Shown: positions 1-8,420 of the stretch, piece after piece
How the letters are laid out: every line of letters begins with the position of its first letter
Position numbering within the stretch: the stretch's first letter is position 1
Assembly: GCA_017304845.1 (NCBI GenBank)
Contig: JAFKLL010000012.1
Coordinates: 78,944-142,943, forward strand
DNA length: 64,000 bases
Origin: Solirubrobacterales bacterium
GTDB taxonomy: Bacteria > Actinomycetota > Thermoleophilia > Solirubrobacterales > 70-9
Reading direction: 5' to 3'
Notes under the pieces: generated by a model
Seen by the model: only the letters and a program-made list of their open reading frames with translations
Databases searched by the model: none
What the model was told of the DNA's origin: nothing
Made by a program: the position numbers and the translations under genes

Positions 1-133
1 GCTGGTGATCAGCTCCGATTCGGAGGACCTGTTCTCGGTCTGCGACCGGATCGGGGTGGTTGACGACGGGACGGTGGAGGAGCTGGTCCCGGCGGAAGAG
101 ATGAACACACAACAGTTGGAGGCATTGGTCTGA
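1..133 (+). CDS. Sugar ABC transporter ATP-binding protein, C-terminal end (partial)
   Basis: Only the last 43 codons are present; the reading frame begins at base 2 and ends in TGA at 131-133. The translation contains VISSDSEDLF and CDRIGVVDDG, which matches the H-loop-distal end of the second nucleotide-binding domain of RbsA/XylG-type sugar importer ATPases (family usual: ISSEL...CDRI.VM..G). The stop overlaps the ATG of the permease gene by one base, so the two are translationally coupled. The substrate cannot be read from this fragment. Identification rests on a short stretch plus the neighbour. Confidence 0.75.
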   Translation, partial: LVISSDSEDLFSVCDRIGVVDDGTVEELVPAEEMNTQQLEALV

Positions 134-1332
134 TGAGCAGCGTGACGGCAGGGAAAGTCGCGGCCTCCGGGCCGTCGGCATTGAAGCGGTTCGCCACCTC
201 CCCGACGATGCAGGGCTCGCTCACCACGATCGCCTTCCTGCTGCTCTTCGTCGGCTACTGGATCTGGCTGGGGGACACCTTCGTCAACGTCGACGCGCGC
301 CTGCTCGACGTCCATCAGAACGCGCCGATCCTGATCCTCGGCCTGGCGGTGATGGTGACCTTGATCGCCGGCCAGTTCGACCTCTCGGTCGGCGGCATGT
401 GCACCCTGACCACCTTCCTCTCGATCGGGTTGGTGGTGCAGAAGGACTGGGCCTTCTGGATGGTGCTGGTGGCCTGCGTCCTGGCCGGGCTGATCGGCGG
501 CCTGATCAACGGGCTGCTGGTGGTGAAGCTGGGGGTCAACACGTTCATCGCGACGCTCGGCACGGGCGGCGTGTTCCTGGGGATTTCGAGCGTCCTCTTC
601 GGCGGCACCCAGCTGGCGCCGACCGATACGAGCCCGCAGCTCCCCTCCTGGTTCTCGGGCGACGGCTCGCTCGGCTCGTTCGGCGAGAAGTTCCCCTCGG
701 TGATCGTCTGGATCGGCCTGGCGGCCTGCGCCTACGGGCTGTTCCGCTGGATTCAGGCGAGAAAGCCCGAGGGTCGGACGGACACCTCGTGGACCGTGAT
801 CTCGGCCGCGATCGTGGTGGTGCTGGCGGCGATCCTCTTCGCCCTGAACCTGCCGGCCTGGGTGGACGGGGTGTCCCTGACGATCGGCGTGCTGCTGATC
901 ATCGGGCTGGTCCTGTGGGTGGTGCTCCGCTACACGACGTACGGGCGGTACCTGTACGCGACCGGGGCGAACCCCGAGGCGGCGAGGCTGGCCGGCGTGA
1001 AGACGGACCGGGAGACGATCCTGGCGTTCGTGATCGGCGGTCTCCTGGCCGCGCTCGCCGGGGTGATCCTGGCCGCGAACCAGGGCGCGGCCTCACCGGA
1101 CATCGGTACCGGCTTCCTCCTGCCCGCGTTCGCCGCCGCCTTCCTGGGCACGGTGATCATGTCCACGGGCCGCTTCCACGTCTGGGGAACCCTGATCGGA
1201 GGCACCTTCCTGGTCTGGGTCACACAGGGCTTGATCGTCGGCGGAGTTCCGTTCACCTGGACGGACGTCATCAACGGCGTCGTTTTGGTTGCCGCCGTTG
1301 CCGTATCGACGATCTTCCGCCGCCGCGCCTGA
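133..1332 (+). CDS. RbsC/XylH-type ABC transporter permease
   Basis: Encodes 399 residues of an integral-membrane permease of the BPD_transp_2 (ribose/xylose/galactose) family, the channel of a monosaccharide or nucleoside-type importer in the cytoplasmic membrane. After a roughly 35-residue cytosolic N-terminus there are about ten hydrophobic segments. The family loop GANPEAARLAGV, which contacts the ATPase, sits near residues 276-288. The ATG at 133 overlaps the stop of the preceding ATPase fragment. The binding protein must lie upstream of the window. Sugar specificity is unknown. Confidence 0.9.
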   Translation: MSSVTAGKVAASGPSALKRFATSPTMQGSLTTIAFLLLFVGYWIWLGDTFVNVDARLLDVHQNAPILILGLAVMVTLIAGQFDLSVGGMCTLTTFLSIGLVVQKDWAFWMVLVACVLAGLIGGLINGLLVVKLGVNTFIATLGTGGVFLGISSVLFGGTQLAPTDTSPQLPSWFSGDGSLGSFGEKFPSVIVWIGLAACAYGLFRWIQARKPEGRTDTSWTVISAAIVVVLAAILFALNLPAWVDGVSLTIGVLLIIGLVLWVVLRYTTYGRYLYATGANPEAARLAGVKTDRETILAFVIGGLLAALAGVILAANQGAASPDIGTGFLLPAFAAAFLGTVIMSTGRFHVWGTLIGGTFLVWVTQGLIVGGVPFTWTDVINGVVLVAAVAVSTIFRRRA

Positions 1333-1382
1333 CCTTCCGGCGCATAAGGGTCGCCGCTTTACCTCCGTGGGCGGCAACCCGG

Positions 1383-1422
1383 GCCGGCCGCACATCTCTC
1401 TCCCCATACTCGTGCGGCCGGC
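1383..1422. terminator. Hairpin between convergent genes
   Basis: A perfect 11-bp inverted repeat (GCCGGCCGCAC at 1383-1393 with GTGCGGCCGGC at 1412-1422) with an 18-base loop lies between the permease stop and the stop of the convergent secreted-protein gene. No U-run follows, so it may act as a bidirectional or factor-assisted terminator. This is inferred from position and symmetry. Confidence 0.55.
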
Positions 1423-1438
1423 TTGGCGGTGGGTTACG

Positions 1439-2317
1439 TCACCACGGGCGGTAGGTGAGGTCGGTGATCGAGAGCTGCGTGGAGCACGAAGTCCAAAGGG
1501 GGTAGCTCGTGCTCCACGGTCCGTAGGGCGGCGCTCCACCGGCTAGCGTGAAGCCCGTTCCCGACGAGAATGCGCAACCCGCCCTAGAGCCGGAGAGCCC
1601 GCCCGTCACGTCCATGTCGTTGTAGGTCCAGGTAGCGCTGAAGTCGGAGATGTTGTCCAAAGCCGGGTTGCACGGCGTGATCCCCCCGGGCCAACCGGCG
1701 AACATGTCACCGTCGAGATCTTGCGCTGCGGGCGGAGCGCCGGACCCGGAGGACGGCATCGCGAAATGGCAGCTGCTCGAGCCGCCGAATATGCCCGTGA
1801 TCTCGAGGTCGCCCTCCATGAACGGCGCCGGTCCCCCGCCGGCGCCGTAGAACAGGTCGGTGAAGGTCACCGTCTTGGAGCCGCAGCCGCCTGGGCTTCC
1901 GGTCAGGGTTCCGCTACCGCTCCAAAGGCCAAACGCCGTCTCGGCATCGTGCAGGGTGATGTCCGAAGCGGCCGTGTACGTGCAAGGCGATTTCTGGATT
2001 GAGAAGCCCGCTTCCAGGGTCATGTCGCCGTGGTCGTCGTGATCCGCGAAGGTCGCTTCGGTGGTGGAGAGCGAGAACTCGCCCGGATCGCAGCCCCGGT
2101 GAGAGGGACCGAATCTGGGCGACATCCAGGCTCCGTCGATCGTCTGGTCGTCTGGCGGCGGGCCGAGACCAGTCGAGGGGACTGTGAAGTCACAGGTGGG
2201 GGTAACGCCGGGCATGGAGATCGTGCCGCCGAAGTCTGCCGCGGCGGGCGCGACGCTCACGGTGGCGAAGCCGACGATCGCCGCCGCAGCCACCAAGATC
2301 ATCCTGATCTTTCTCAT
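1439..2317 (-). CDS. Secreted protein with two tandem four-cysteine repeats
   Basis: Encodes 292 residues. A Sec signal peptide ends near PAAA (about residue 27). The rest reads as two diverged copies of one domain, roughly residues 29-160 and 168-292. Each copy holds four cysteines at nearly equal spacing: C42, C76, C112, C145 and C183, C216, C248, C278. Each copy also repeats short motifs (TPTCDF / SSCHF, CDPGEFS / CNPALDN, TVTFTDL / QLSITDL). The even cysteine pattern suggests disulfides in an extracellular beta-rich fold. A good ribosome site (GAGGAG, 4 bases before ATG) supports the start. I do not recognise a named family. It is transcribed away from the crotonase gene and has its own promoter region. 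Confidence 0.8.
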   Translation of the reverse strand: MRKIRMILVAAAAIVGFATVSVAPAAADFGGTISMPGVTPTCDFTVPSTGLGPPPDDQTIDGAWMSPRFGPSHRGCDPGEFSLSTTEATFADHDDHGDMTLEAGFSIQKSPCTYTAASDITLHDAETAFGLWSGSGTLTGSPGGCGSKTVTFTDLFYGAGGGPAPFMEGDLEITGIFGGSSSCHFAMPSSGSGAPPAAQDLDGDMFAGWPGGITPCNPALDNISDFSATWTYNDMDVTGGLSGSRAGCAFSSGTGFTLAGGAPPYGPWSTSYPLWTSCSTQLSITDLTYRPW

Positions 2318-2494
2318 GTTTCTCCTCGTCTCCCGATCGGCCGGTCAGGAGATTGACCGTCAGCCCCCCAGGCCCTGCTGGACCAACTGACTCATCTTTG
2401 CCGATCAGGCTCTCACTCGTTGAGCCATCTCCATTAGAACGCCTCGCACCCCGACGTGTCAACCGTTCGAGCGCCGAATGCCGGTTGGCTGCCG

Positions 2495-3262
2495 TTAGAA
2501 GGCTGGCTGGCGTTTGGCGGCGAAGGCCTCGAGCCCCTCGGCAGCCTCATCATCCGCAAAAACACGATCAGCGAGCTCAAGCTCCTTCTCGAACGCCTCG
2601 TCGATCGGCAGGTCGATCCCCTCGCGCACCGAGGCCTTCACCCGCTGAACTGCCAGCGGTCCGTTGCGGGCGATTCGCTTCGCCATCGCCATCGCGGCCT
2701 CGTCCAGATCGTCCTTCGGCACGACGCGGTTGACCAGGCCGAGCTCGTAGGCGCGGTCGGCGTTGAAGAACTCGCCGCTCAGGAGGATCTCCATGGCTAT
2801 CGCTCGGGGCACCTGCCTTGGCAGTCGCACCGTGCCGCCACCGGCGGGGAAGAGGCCCCAGTTGACTTCCGGTAGGCCGAAGCGGGCGTGGTCGGCGGTG
2901 ATCCGGATGTCGGTGGCGAGCATCACCTCGAAGCCTCCGCCCATGCAGTCGCCGTTGATGGCGGCGATGATGGGCTTGTCGATCGGGTCGATCTCGCCCT
3001 TGAGGTAGACCTCCTGGTTGTCGGCGGCGGTGAGCTGGCCGGCCTGGATCTTCGGGACCAGCTTCTTCAGGTTCGCCCCGGCGCAGAAGGACTTGTCGCC
3101 CGCGCCGGTGATCACGGCCACCCGGAGCGAATCGTCGGTGGCGAAGCGGCGCCAGGCGGCGACCAGCTCCTCCATCGTCTCCGGGTCCATCGCGTTGCGG
3201 GAGGCCGGGTCGTCGAAGGTGACCCAGAGGATCTGCTCGTCCCTGACTTCGGTGCGAATCAC
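2495..3262 (-). CDS. Enoyl-CoA hydratase/isomerase (crotonase) family protein
   Basis: Encodes 255 residues of a crotonase-fold enzyme that acts on acyl-CoA thioesters. The oxyanion-hole segments (SFCAGANLKK and GDCMGGGFEV) are present, and both glutamates of true hydratases are kept (FGLPE and AMEILL). A GTG start at 3262 is chosen over a longer reading because the resulting N-terminus VIRTEVRDE matches the paralogue at 13459 (MIRTEVRDG) and AAAGG lies just upstream. It is the last gene of a minus-strand pair with the APH kinase gene (19 bases apart). Likely hydrates or isomerises an enoyl-CoA made by the neighbouring dehydrogenase. Confidence 0.88.
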   Translation of the reverse strand: MIRTEVRDEQILWVTFDDPASRNAMDPETMEELVAAWRRFATDDSLRVAVITGAGDKSFCAGANLKKLVPKIQAGQLTAADNQEVYLKGEIDPIDKPIIAAINGDCMGGGFEVMLATDIRITADHARFGLPEVNWGLFPAGGGTVRLPRQVPRAIAMEILLSGEFFNADRAYELGLVNRVVPKDDLDEAAMAMAKRIARNGPLAVQRVKASVREGIDLPIDEAFEKELELADRVFADDEAAEGLEAFAAKRQPAF

Positions 3263-3281
3263 TTGCTGCCTTTCGTTCGTT

Positions 3282-4295
3282 TCAATCGAGACCGGCGAAA
3301 CCGGCCGCCTCTTCCAGCAGGGCGGGCACGTCATGCTCCAGCCGGACCGCGTACTCGGTGTCGAGCAGACCCGCCACGTACTGGGCGTAGGCCCCCTCGA
3401 CGATCGCGGCGAGCTTCCAGAACGCCACCGCCATGTACCACTCGATGTGCTCGGTGGAACGGCCCGTCAGCTCGGTGTACCGGGCGGCCAGCTCGCGGCG
3501 GCTCGGGGTGAACGGCAGGCGAGAGACACCCTGCACCCTCGGCATCGCCATCTGCTTCGGCCGGTCAGGCCCCCAGAACGCCAGGCAGATGCCGAGATCG
3601 AAAAGGGGATCGCCGATCGTCGACATCTCCCAGTCGATGATCGCGCTCACCTTCACCTCGTCACCGAACGTGATCAGCGAGTTGTCGAGGTGGAAGTCGC
3701 CGTGCATGATCGCCGGGGGCTGCTCCGGCGGCAGGTTCGTCGACAGCCACTCCGCCAGCTGATGGAACCGGGGCAGGTTGCGCACCTGGATCCGGTCGTA
3801 CTGCTTCGCCCAGCGCGGCACCTGCCGCTCCAGGAAACCCTCCGGGCGCCCGAAGTCCGAGAGCCCAGCCGCCTGCCAGTCGACCTGGTGGAGCTTCGCC
3901 AGAGCATCGATCAGGGCCGGGCCGATCCCGGCCGCTGCGACGTCCGGATCGACTCCCTCCGGCAGATGGTCGGTCAGCGCGAACCCGTCGACCGCCTCCA
4001 TCACCAGGAACTGGCCGCCGTTCTCGTCGGTGCCCAGGCCGATCGCCGCCGGCGAAGGCACGTCCTGGTCGGTCAGCGCCTCGAGGATCCGGAACTCGCG
4101 CTCCATGCTGTGGGCGCTCGGGTCGATCGCATCGGCCGGGGGACGACGCAGGACGAAGCTGCCCTCGGCGTCGGTGAGCAGCAGGGTCTCGTTCGAGTTG
4201 CCGCCGCTCAGCGGGGTCAGCTCGAACGGGCCACGGCCGGGCAGGGCGTCGGCGAGCCACTCGCCCAGCCGGTCGGAAATGGTCAGCGTGCTCAT
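3282..4295 (-). CDS. APH-family phosphotransferase, ACAD10/11-kinase type
   Basis: Encodes 337 residues with an aminoglycoside-phosphotransferase/choline-kinase-like fold. The catalytic loop IMHGDFHLDNS is near residue 210 and the metal-binding loop IIDWEMSTIGDPLFDLG near 240. The DWE-STIG-P--DL string is the form seen in the kinase domains of ACAD10/ACAD11 and in LvaA-type proteins, rather than in antibiotic kinases. Known members phosphorylate the 4-hydroxyl of 4-hydroxyacyl-CoA. It is transcribed divergently from the acyl-CoA dehydrogenase that would use the phosphorylated product. The substrate here is inferred from family and context. Confidence 0.85.
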   Translation of the reverse strand: MSTLTISDRLGEWLADALPGRGPFELTPLSGGNSNETLLLTDAEGSFVLRRPPADAIDPSAHSMEREFRILEALTDQDVPSPAAIGLGTDENGGQFLVMEAVDGFALTDHLPEGVDPDVAAAGIGPALIDALAKLHQVDWQAAGLSDFGRPEGFLERQVPRWAKQYDRIQVRNLPRFHQLAEWLSTNLPPEQPPAIMHGDFHLDNSLITFGDEVKVSAIIDWEMSTIGDPLFDLGICLAFWGPDRPKQMAMPRVQGVSRLPFTPSRRELAARYTELTGRSTEHIEWYMAVAFWKLAAIVEGAYAQYVAGLLDTEYAVRLEHDVPALLEEAAGFAGLD

Positions 4296-4343
4296 GGGGA
4301 GATCATCGCGCGCCGCCGGCCCCGACCCGGCCGCTTCCCGGCC

Positions 4344-4368
4344 CTGCTTTGGAGAACTCCCTAAGCAG
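4344..4368. promoter_or_regulatory. Dyad in the divergent APH / acyl-CoA dehydrogenase promoter region
   Basis: CTGCTT at 4344-4349 and AAGCAG at 4363-4368 flank GGAG and CTCC, giving a nearly perfect 25-base dyad. It lies midway in the 123-base gap between two divergent catabolic genes, as expected for an operator controlling both. No dedicated regulator gene is adjacent, so the ligand and protein are unknown. Confidence 0.45.
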
Positions 4369-4418
4369 AGCCGTTCAGGCCGGGGGCTGGTTGGTGGGCA
4401 TCACATAGGTTGAATCGC

Positions 4419-5708
4419 ATGAGCTGGGACTTTGAGACCGAACCGGAATTCCAAGAGAAACTCGACTGGATGCGGGAGTTCGTGCGGGAGGAGATCTACC
4501 CGCTCGAGACGCTCGACATCGACTACCTCCAGTTCCGCGAGCTGATCAAGCCGCTGCAGCAGGAGGTCAAGGACCGGGAGCTCTGGGGCGTCCACCTCAG
4601 CCCCGAGCAGGGCGGCGCCGGCTACGGCCAGGTCAAGCTCGGGCTCATGCACGAGATCCTCGGCGCCTCCGAGCTCGCCCCGCCGGTCTTCGGGGTCCAC
4701 GCGCCCGACACCGGCAACTCCGAACTGATCGCTGTAGCCGGGGATGAGGAACAGGTCGAGAAATGGGGCAAGCCGGTGCTGAACGGCGAGCTGTGGAGCG
4801 CCTACTCGATGACCGAAGAAGGCCGCGGCTCCGACCCGACCATGCTCCAGACCTCGGCCGTCCTCGACGGTGACGAGTGGGTCGTCAACGGGGTCAAGTT
4901 CTGTGTCGGCAACGCCAACCGCTCCGACTTCCACATCGTGCTCTGCCGGACCGAGGACGACGAGGGAACCGCGAAGCACAGGCGGCACTCGATGATCATC
5001 GTCCCGACCGATACCGAAGGCGTGATCAACCGGCAGATCGGGCTGATGCACGACCCCAACTCCGAGGGCCTGGTCCACACTCACTGCGAGGTCACCTACG
5101 ACAACGTGCGGGTCCCGGCCGAGAACCTGCTCGGTGGCCGCGGCGAGGCCTTCGTGCTCGCCCAGAAGCGGCTCGGCCCCGGCCGCATCCATCACTGCAT
5201 GCGCTGGATGGGCGTCTCCCGCCGCGCGCTTGACGCGCTCTGCGAACGGGCGGTGTCGAAGTCCGTCCACGGCGGTCTGCTGGCCGACAAGGAGATGGTC
5301 CAGGATTGGATCGCCACCTCGGCCGCGGAGATCGAAGCGGCCCGGCTGCTCACCCTCCAGGCCGCCTGGAAGATCGACCAGGTCGGGGCCTCCGGCGCCC
5401 GTCAGGAGATCGCGATGATCAAGTACCACGGGGCGAAGGTCATGCATGACGTGCTCGACCGCGCGATTCAGATCCATGGCGCGCTCGGCTACTCGACCGA
5501 CATGCCGCTCGAGGAGGCCTACCGCTGGTCCCGGGCCGCCCGGCTCTACGACGGGCCGGACGAGGTCCACAAGGTCTCGGTCGCCCGCCGCATCCTCAAG
5601 AACTACGAGCCACGCGACAAGCCGAGCGACCACATCCCGACCCGCCGGCAGGCGGCGATGGAGAAGTGGGGCCCGGTCATCGAGCGGCTCGAGACCTCCA
5701 GCGTCTGA
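4419..5708 (+). CDS. Acyl-CoA dehydrogenase, ACAD10/11-like
   Basis: Encodes 429 residues of an FAD-dependent acyl-CoA dehydrogenase with the usual N-terminal helical, middle beta and C-terminal helical domains. The C-terminal substrate/FAD segment reads ARLYDGPDEVHK; ADGPDEVH is the characteristic form in ACAD10/ACAD11, whereas medium-chain enzymes have YEGT. This ties it to the adjacent APH kinase and HAD genes. The ATG at 4419 (MSWDFE) is preferred to an in-frame TTG at 4410. It opens a plus-strand operon whose members overlap at every junction. It probably oxidises, or eliminates phosphate from, a 4-substituted acyl-CoA; that step is inference. Confidence 0.9.
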   Translation: MSWDFETEPEFQEKLDWMREFVREEIYPLETLDIDYLQFRELIKPLQQEVKDRELWGVHLSPEQGGAGYGQVKLGLMHEILGASELAPPVFGVHAPDTGNSELIAVAGDEEQVEKWGKPVLNGELWSAYSMTEEGRGSDPTMLQTSAVLDGDEWVVNGVKFCVGNANRSDFHIVLCRTEDDEGTAKHRRHSMIIVPTDTEGVINRQIGLMHDPNSEGLVHTHCEVTYDNVRVPAENLLGGRGEAFVLAQKRLGPGRIHHCMRWMGVSRRALDALCERAVSKSVHGGLLADKEMVQDWIATSAAEIEAARLLTLQAAWKIDQVGASGARQEIAMIKYHGAKVMHDVLDRAIQIHGALGYSTDMPLEEAYRWSRAARLYDGPDEVHKVSVARRILKNYEPRDKPSDHIPTRRQAAMEKWGPVIERLETSSV

Positions 5709-6355
5709 TGACCGAGGTCCGGCCGGCAAAGGCGCTGCTGATCGACTTCGGCGGGGTCCTCACCTCGAGCGTCTTCGACTCCTTCCGCGAGTACGCGGGC
5801 GGGGTCGGGCCGGACCCGTTGCTGATCGAGCAGCTCTTCCGTGAGGACGGTCCCTCGCAGGAGGCGCTGGTCGCGCATGAGACGGGGAAGGTGCCGCTGG
5901 AGGAGTTCGAGATCATCTTCGCCCAGCGGCTGGGCCACCACGGCGCCACGGTCGAGCCGGAAGGCCTCGTCTCGCAGCTCACCCAGAACCTCCGGCCGGA
6001 CGAGGAGATGATCGAGGCGACCCGCCGGATCGGCGCCGCCGGCTTCCCGACCGTGCTGGTCTCGAACTCGCTCGGCTACGACGCCTACGACGGCTACGAC
6101 CTCGAGGAGCTGCTCGACCACGTGATCCTCTCCGGGCATGTCGGGGTGCGGAAGCCGTCGCGGAAGATCTACGAGATGGGGGCGGAGGCGGCCGGGGTCG
6201 CGCCCGAGGACTGCGTGATGGTCGACGACCTCGCCCAGAACATCAGCGGGGCGGAACGGCTCGGCATGCAGGGCGTGGTCCACCTCCACTCGAAGGACAC
6301 CGTTGCGGTGCTCCAGGAAATGTTCGGCATCGACCTGGGAGGTTCGAATGAGTGA
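5708..6355 (+). CDS. HAD-superfamily hydrolase, ACAD10 N-terminal-domain type
   Basis: Encodes 215 residues. The nucleophile motif is LLIDFGGVLTS: the first aspartate is present, while the usual second aspartate is glycine, a substitution seen in the HAD subgroup related to the N-terminal domains of ACAD10 and soluble epoxide hydrolase. Further motifs are VLVSNSLG, the lysine in GVRKPSRKIY, and VMVDDLAQN. The ATG overlaps the TGA of the dehydrogenase (ATGA), giving 215 residues rather than the longer reading from 5666. Its role may be removing phosphate from a pathway intermediate or dead-end product. Confidence 0.85.
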   Translation: MTEVRPAKALLIDFGGVLTSSVFDSFREYAGGVGPDPLLIEQLFREDGPSQEALVAHETGKVPLEEFEIIFAQRLGHHGATVEPEGLVSQLTQNLRPDEEMIEATRRIGAAGFPTVLVSNSLGYDAYDGYDLEELLDHVILSGHVGVRKPSRKIYEMGAEAAGVAPEDCVMVDDLAQNISGAERLGMQGVVHLHSKDTVAVLQEMFGIDLGGSNE

Positions 6356-7124
6356 TCGCACCGTGCTCGTGACCGGCGCCAGCCGGGGGATCGGCCGGGG
6401 CATAGCCCTCGCCTTCGCCGGGGAGGGGGACACCGTGGTGCTCTCCGCCCGCACGGCCTCCGGGCTGGAGGAGACCGCCGCCGCGGCCTGGGAACGCGGC
6501 GCCTCGGCGGTGGCCGCCGTCTCGGCCGACCTCTCCGACCCCGACGACTGCGAGAAGCTGATCGGCCGGGCCACCGAGGCCGTCGGGTCGTCCCCGCTGG
6601 TCGTGGTCCACTGCGCCGGGATCACCGAGAACGCCGCGGTCGACCAGATGAGCCTCGACGGCTGGAACCGCGCCTTCCAGGTCAACGTCACCTCCGCTCT
6701 CCAGATCGCCGGCAAGGCGATCCCGGCGATGAAGGAGGCGGGCTGGGGAAGGTTCATCGCGATCGGCTCGCTCTACTCGCGGATGGGTGTCTCCCACACC
6801 GCCGCCTACACCTCCTCCAAGCACGCCCTGCTCGGGCTGATCCGGGTGCTCTCGGCCGAGCTGGTCGGCAAGGGCGTCACCGCCAATGCGATCCTGCCCG
6901 GCTTCGTCGACACCGAGATGGTCCGTTCCGAAGCGGCCGCCGCCGCCGAGGCCCGGGACCTGACGGTCGACGAGGTGATCAAGAAGTTCCTGCGGATCCA
7001 GCCGCTCGGACGGATGGTCACGACCGAGGAGGTCGGGGCGCTCGCCGTCTATCTCGCCAGCGATGCCGGCGCGCCGATCACCGGCCAGGGAATCAACATC
7101 GACGGCGGGGCGATGCAGCCATGA
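6348..7124 (+). CDS. SDR family oxidoreductase
   Basis: Encodes 258 residues of a classical short-chain dehydrogenase with the NAD(P) motif TGASRGIG at the N-terminus, NNAG-equivalent HCAG, and the catalytic YTSSK preceded by a serine in GSLYSRMG. ATG at 6348 follows a strong GGGAGG site and overlaps the end of the HAD gene by 8 bases. In context it would oxidise a 3-hydroxyacyl-CoA, as the SDR LvaD does in the levulinate pathway; substrate not proven. Confidence 0.88.
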   Translation: MSDRTVLVTGASRGIGRGIALAFAGEGDTVVLSARTASGLEETAAAAWERGASAVAAVSADLSDPDDCEKLIGRATEAVGSSPLVVVHCAGITENAAVDQMSLDGWNRAFQVNVTSALQIAGKAIPAMKEAGWGRFIAIGSLYSRMGVSHTAAYTSSKHALLGLIRVLSAELVGKGVTANAILPGFVDTEMVRSEAAAAAEARDLTVDEVIKKFLRIQPLGRMVTTEEVGALAVYLASDAGAPITGQGINIDGGAMQP

Positions 7125-8290
7125 GCAGGCCCGGCGAAGCCAAAGGTCCCCTGCAGGGAGTTCGCGTCCTCGATCTGACCCGACTGCTGCCGGGCGGCTT
7201 CGCCACCGCGATGCTGGCGGATCTCGGCGCCGAGGTGATCAAGGTCGAGCAGCCCGGCCAGGGCGACTACATGCGTTGGGACGACCCCAAGATCGGGGCC
7301 GAATCCGCCCACAACTGGACCAACGACCGCAACAAGAAATCGATCGCCCTCGACCTGAAGGATCCGCGCGCGGTCGAGGCGCTGAAGAAGCTGGCCGAGA
7401 CCGCGGACGTGATCTTCGAAGGCTTCCGACCCGGGGTGGTCGACCGCCTCGGGGTCGGGTACGAGGCGATGAAGGAGGTCAACCCGAAGATCGTCTACTG
7501 CTCGCTGACCGGATACGGGCAGGACGGGCCGCTGGTCAAGGAGCCGGGCCATGACCTCAACTACGCGGCCCGGGCCGGCATCACCTCGATCACCGGGCCG
7601 GCCGATGGGGTGCCGACCCTGATCGGGGTGCAGATCGCCGATCTCGGCGGCGGCGCGCTGATATCGATCACCGGCATCCTGGCCGCCCTGTACCGCGCCG
7701 CGACCACCGGCGAGGGCGACTACGTCGACGTCGCGATGACCGACGGCGCCTTCGCCTGGACCTCGATCTGGATGGGCGACCACTTCGCGACCGGGGAGGT
7801 CCCGAAGGCCGGCGAGATGATGCTGAACGGAGCCAGCCCCTGCTACCAGGTGTACGAGTGCTCGGACGGCAAGTTCCTCACCGTGGCCGCCGTCGAGGAG
7901 CAGTTCTTCGCCGAGCTCTGCGAGGTGATCGGACGGCCCGAGCTCGCCTCGACCCAGTTCGAGACCGACCAGATCCCGATGTGGCGGGAGATCTTCCGCG
8001 AGAAGACCAGGGACGAGTGGCTGGAATTGTTCGTCGGCCACGACGTCTGCGTCGGCCCGGTCAACGACTTCGCCGAGGCGGCCGCCGACCCGCAGCTCAA
8101 CCACCGCGAGATGATCGTCGAGCTGGAGCGGGAGGGGCACGGCACCTTCAAGCAGATCGGCAACCCGATCAAGCTGCGAGAGCACCCGGCGGAGATCCGC
8201 ACCGCCTCACCGAGGCTCGGCGAGCACACGGCCGAGATCCTCACCGAGGCCGGCCTCAGCCAAGACGAGATCACCTACCTGACACCCTGA
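7121..8290 (+). CDS. CaiB/BaiF-family CoA transferase
   Basis: Encodes 389 residues of a class III CoA transferase. The N-terminus LQGVRVLDLTRLLPG and the following ADLGAEVIKVEQP are typical, as is the YNLNYDLK-like stretch (here DLNYAARAG). The catalytic aspartate region lies in the segment before GVGYEAM. It overlaps the SDR stop by 4 bases (ATGA) and ends the operon, just before a long inverted repeat. It likely loads the cluster's acid substrate with CoA from another thioester, because no ligase gene is in this operon. Confidence 0.9.
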   Translation: MSRPGEAKGPLQGVRVLDLTRLLPGGFATAMLADLGAEVIKVEQPGQGDYMRWDDPKIGAESAHNWTNDRNKKSIALDLKDPRAVEALKKLAETADVIFEGFRPGVVDRLGVGYEAMKEVNPKIVYCSLTGYGQDGPLVKEPGHDLNYAARAGITSITGPADGVPTLIGVQIADLGGGALISITGILAALYRAATTGEGDYVDVAMTDGAFAWTSIWMGDHFATGEVPKAGEMMLNGASPCYQVYECSDGKFLTVAAVEEQFFAELCEVIGRPELASTQFETDQIPMWREIFREKTRDEWLELFVGHDVCVGPVNDFAEAAADPQLNHREMIVELEREGHGTFKQIGNPIKLREHPAEIRTASPRLGEHTAEILTEAGLSQDEITYLTP

Positions 8291-8307
8291 GCAGACCCCG
8301 CCGAGCG

Positions 8308-8356
8308 AAATCCTGCCCGGAAACATACGCCCGGCGTACGTTTCTGAACAGGATTT
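8308..8356. terminator. Long imperfect inverted repeat after the CoA-transferase operon
   Basis: Two 22-base arms (8308-8329 and 8335-8356) enclose a 5-base loop. They match at 18 of 22 positions, beginning with AAATCCTG and ending with CAGGATTT. The position just after the operon stop suggests a transcription terminator. The lack of a long U-run leaves open an operator or other role. Confidence 0.6.
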
Positions 8357-8420
8357 GTTTGGGGTGGGGATGGGCTGGGGTAGGTCCTCAGCGGAGGATG
8401 GTCATCGGTTGAGGAGGATC

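Noticed and set aside
399..1454. Long plus-strand open frame over the sugar permease gene
   Set aside because: Arg/Gly/Pro-rich translation in the alternate frame of a clearly real permease; a GC-bias shadow.
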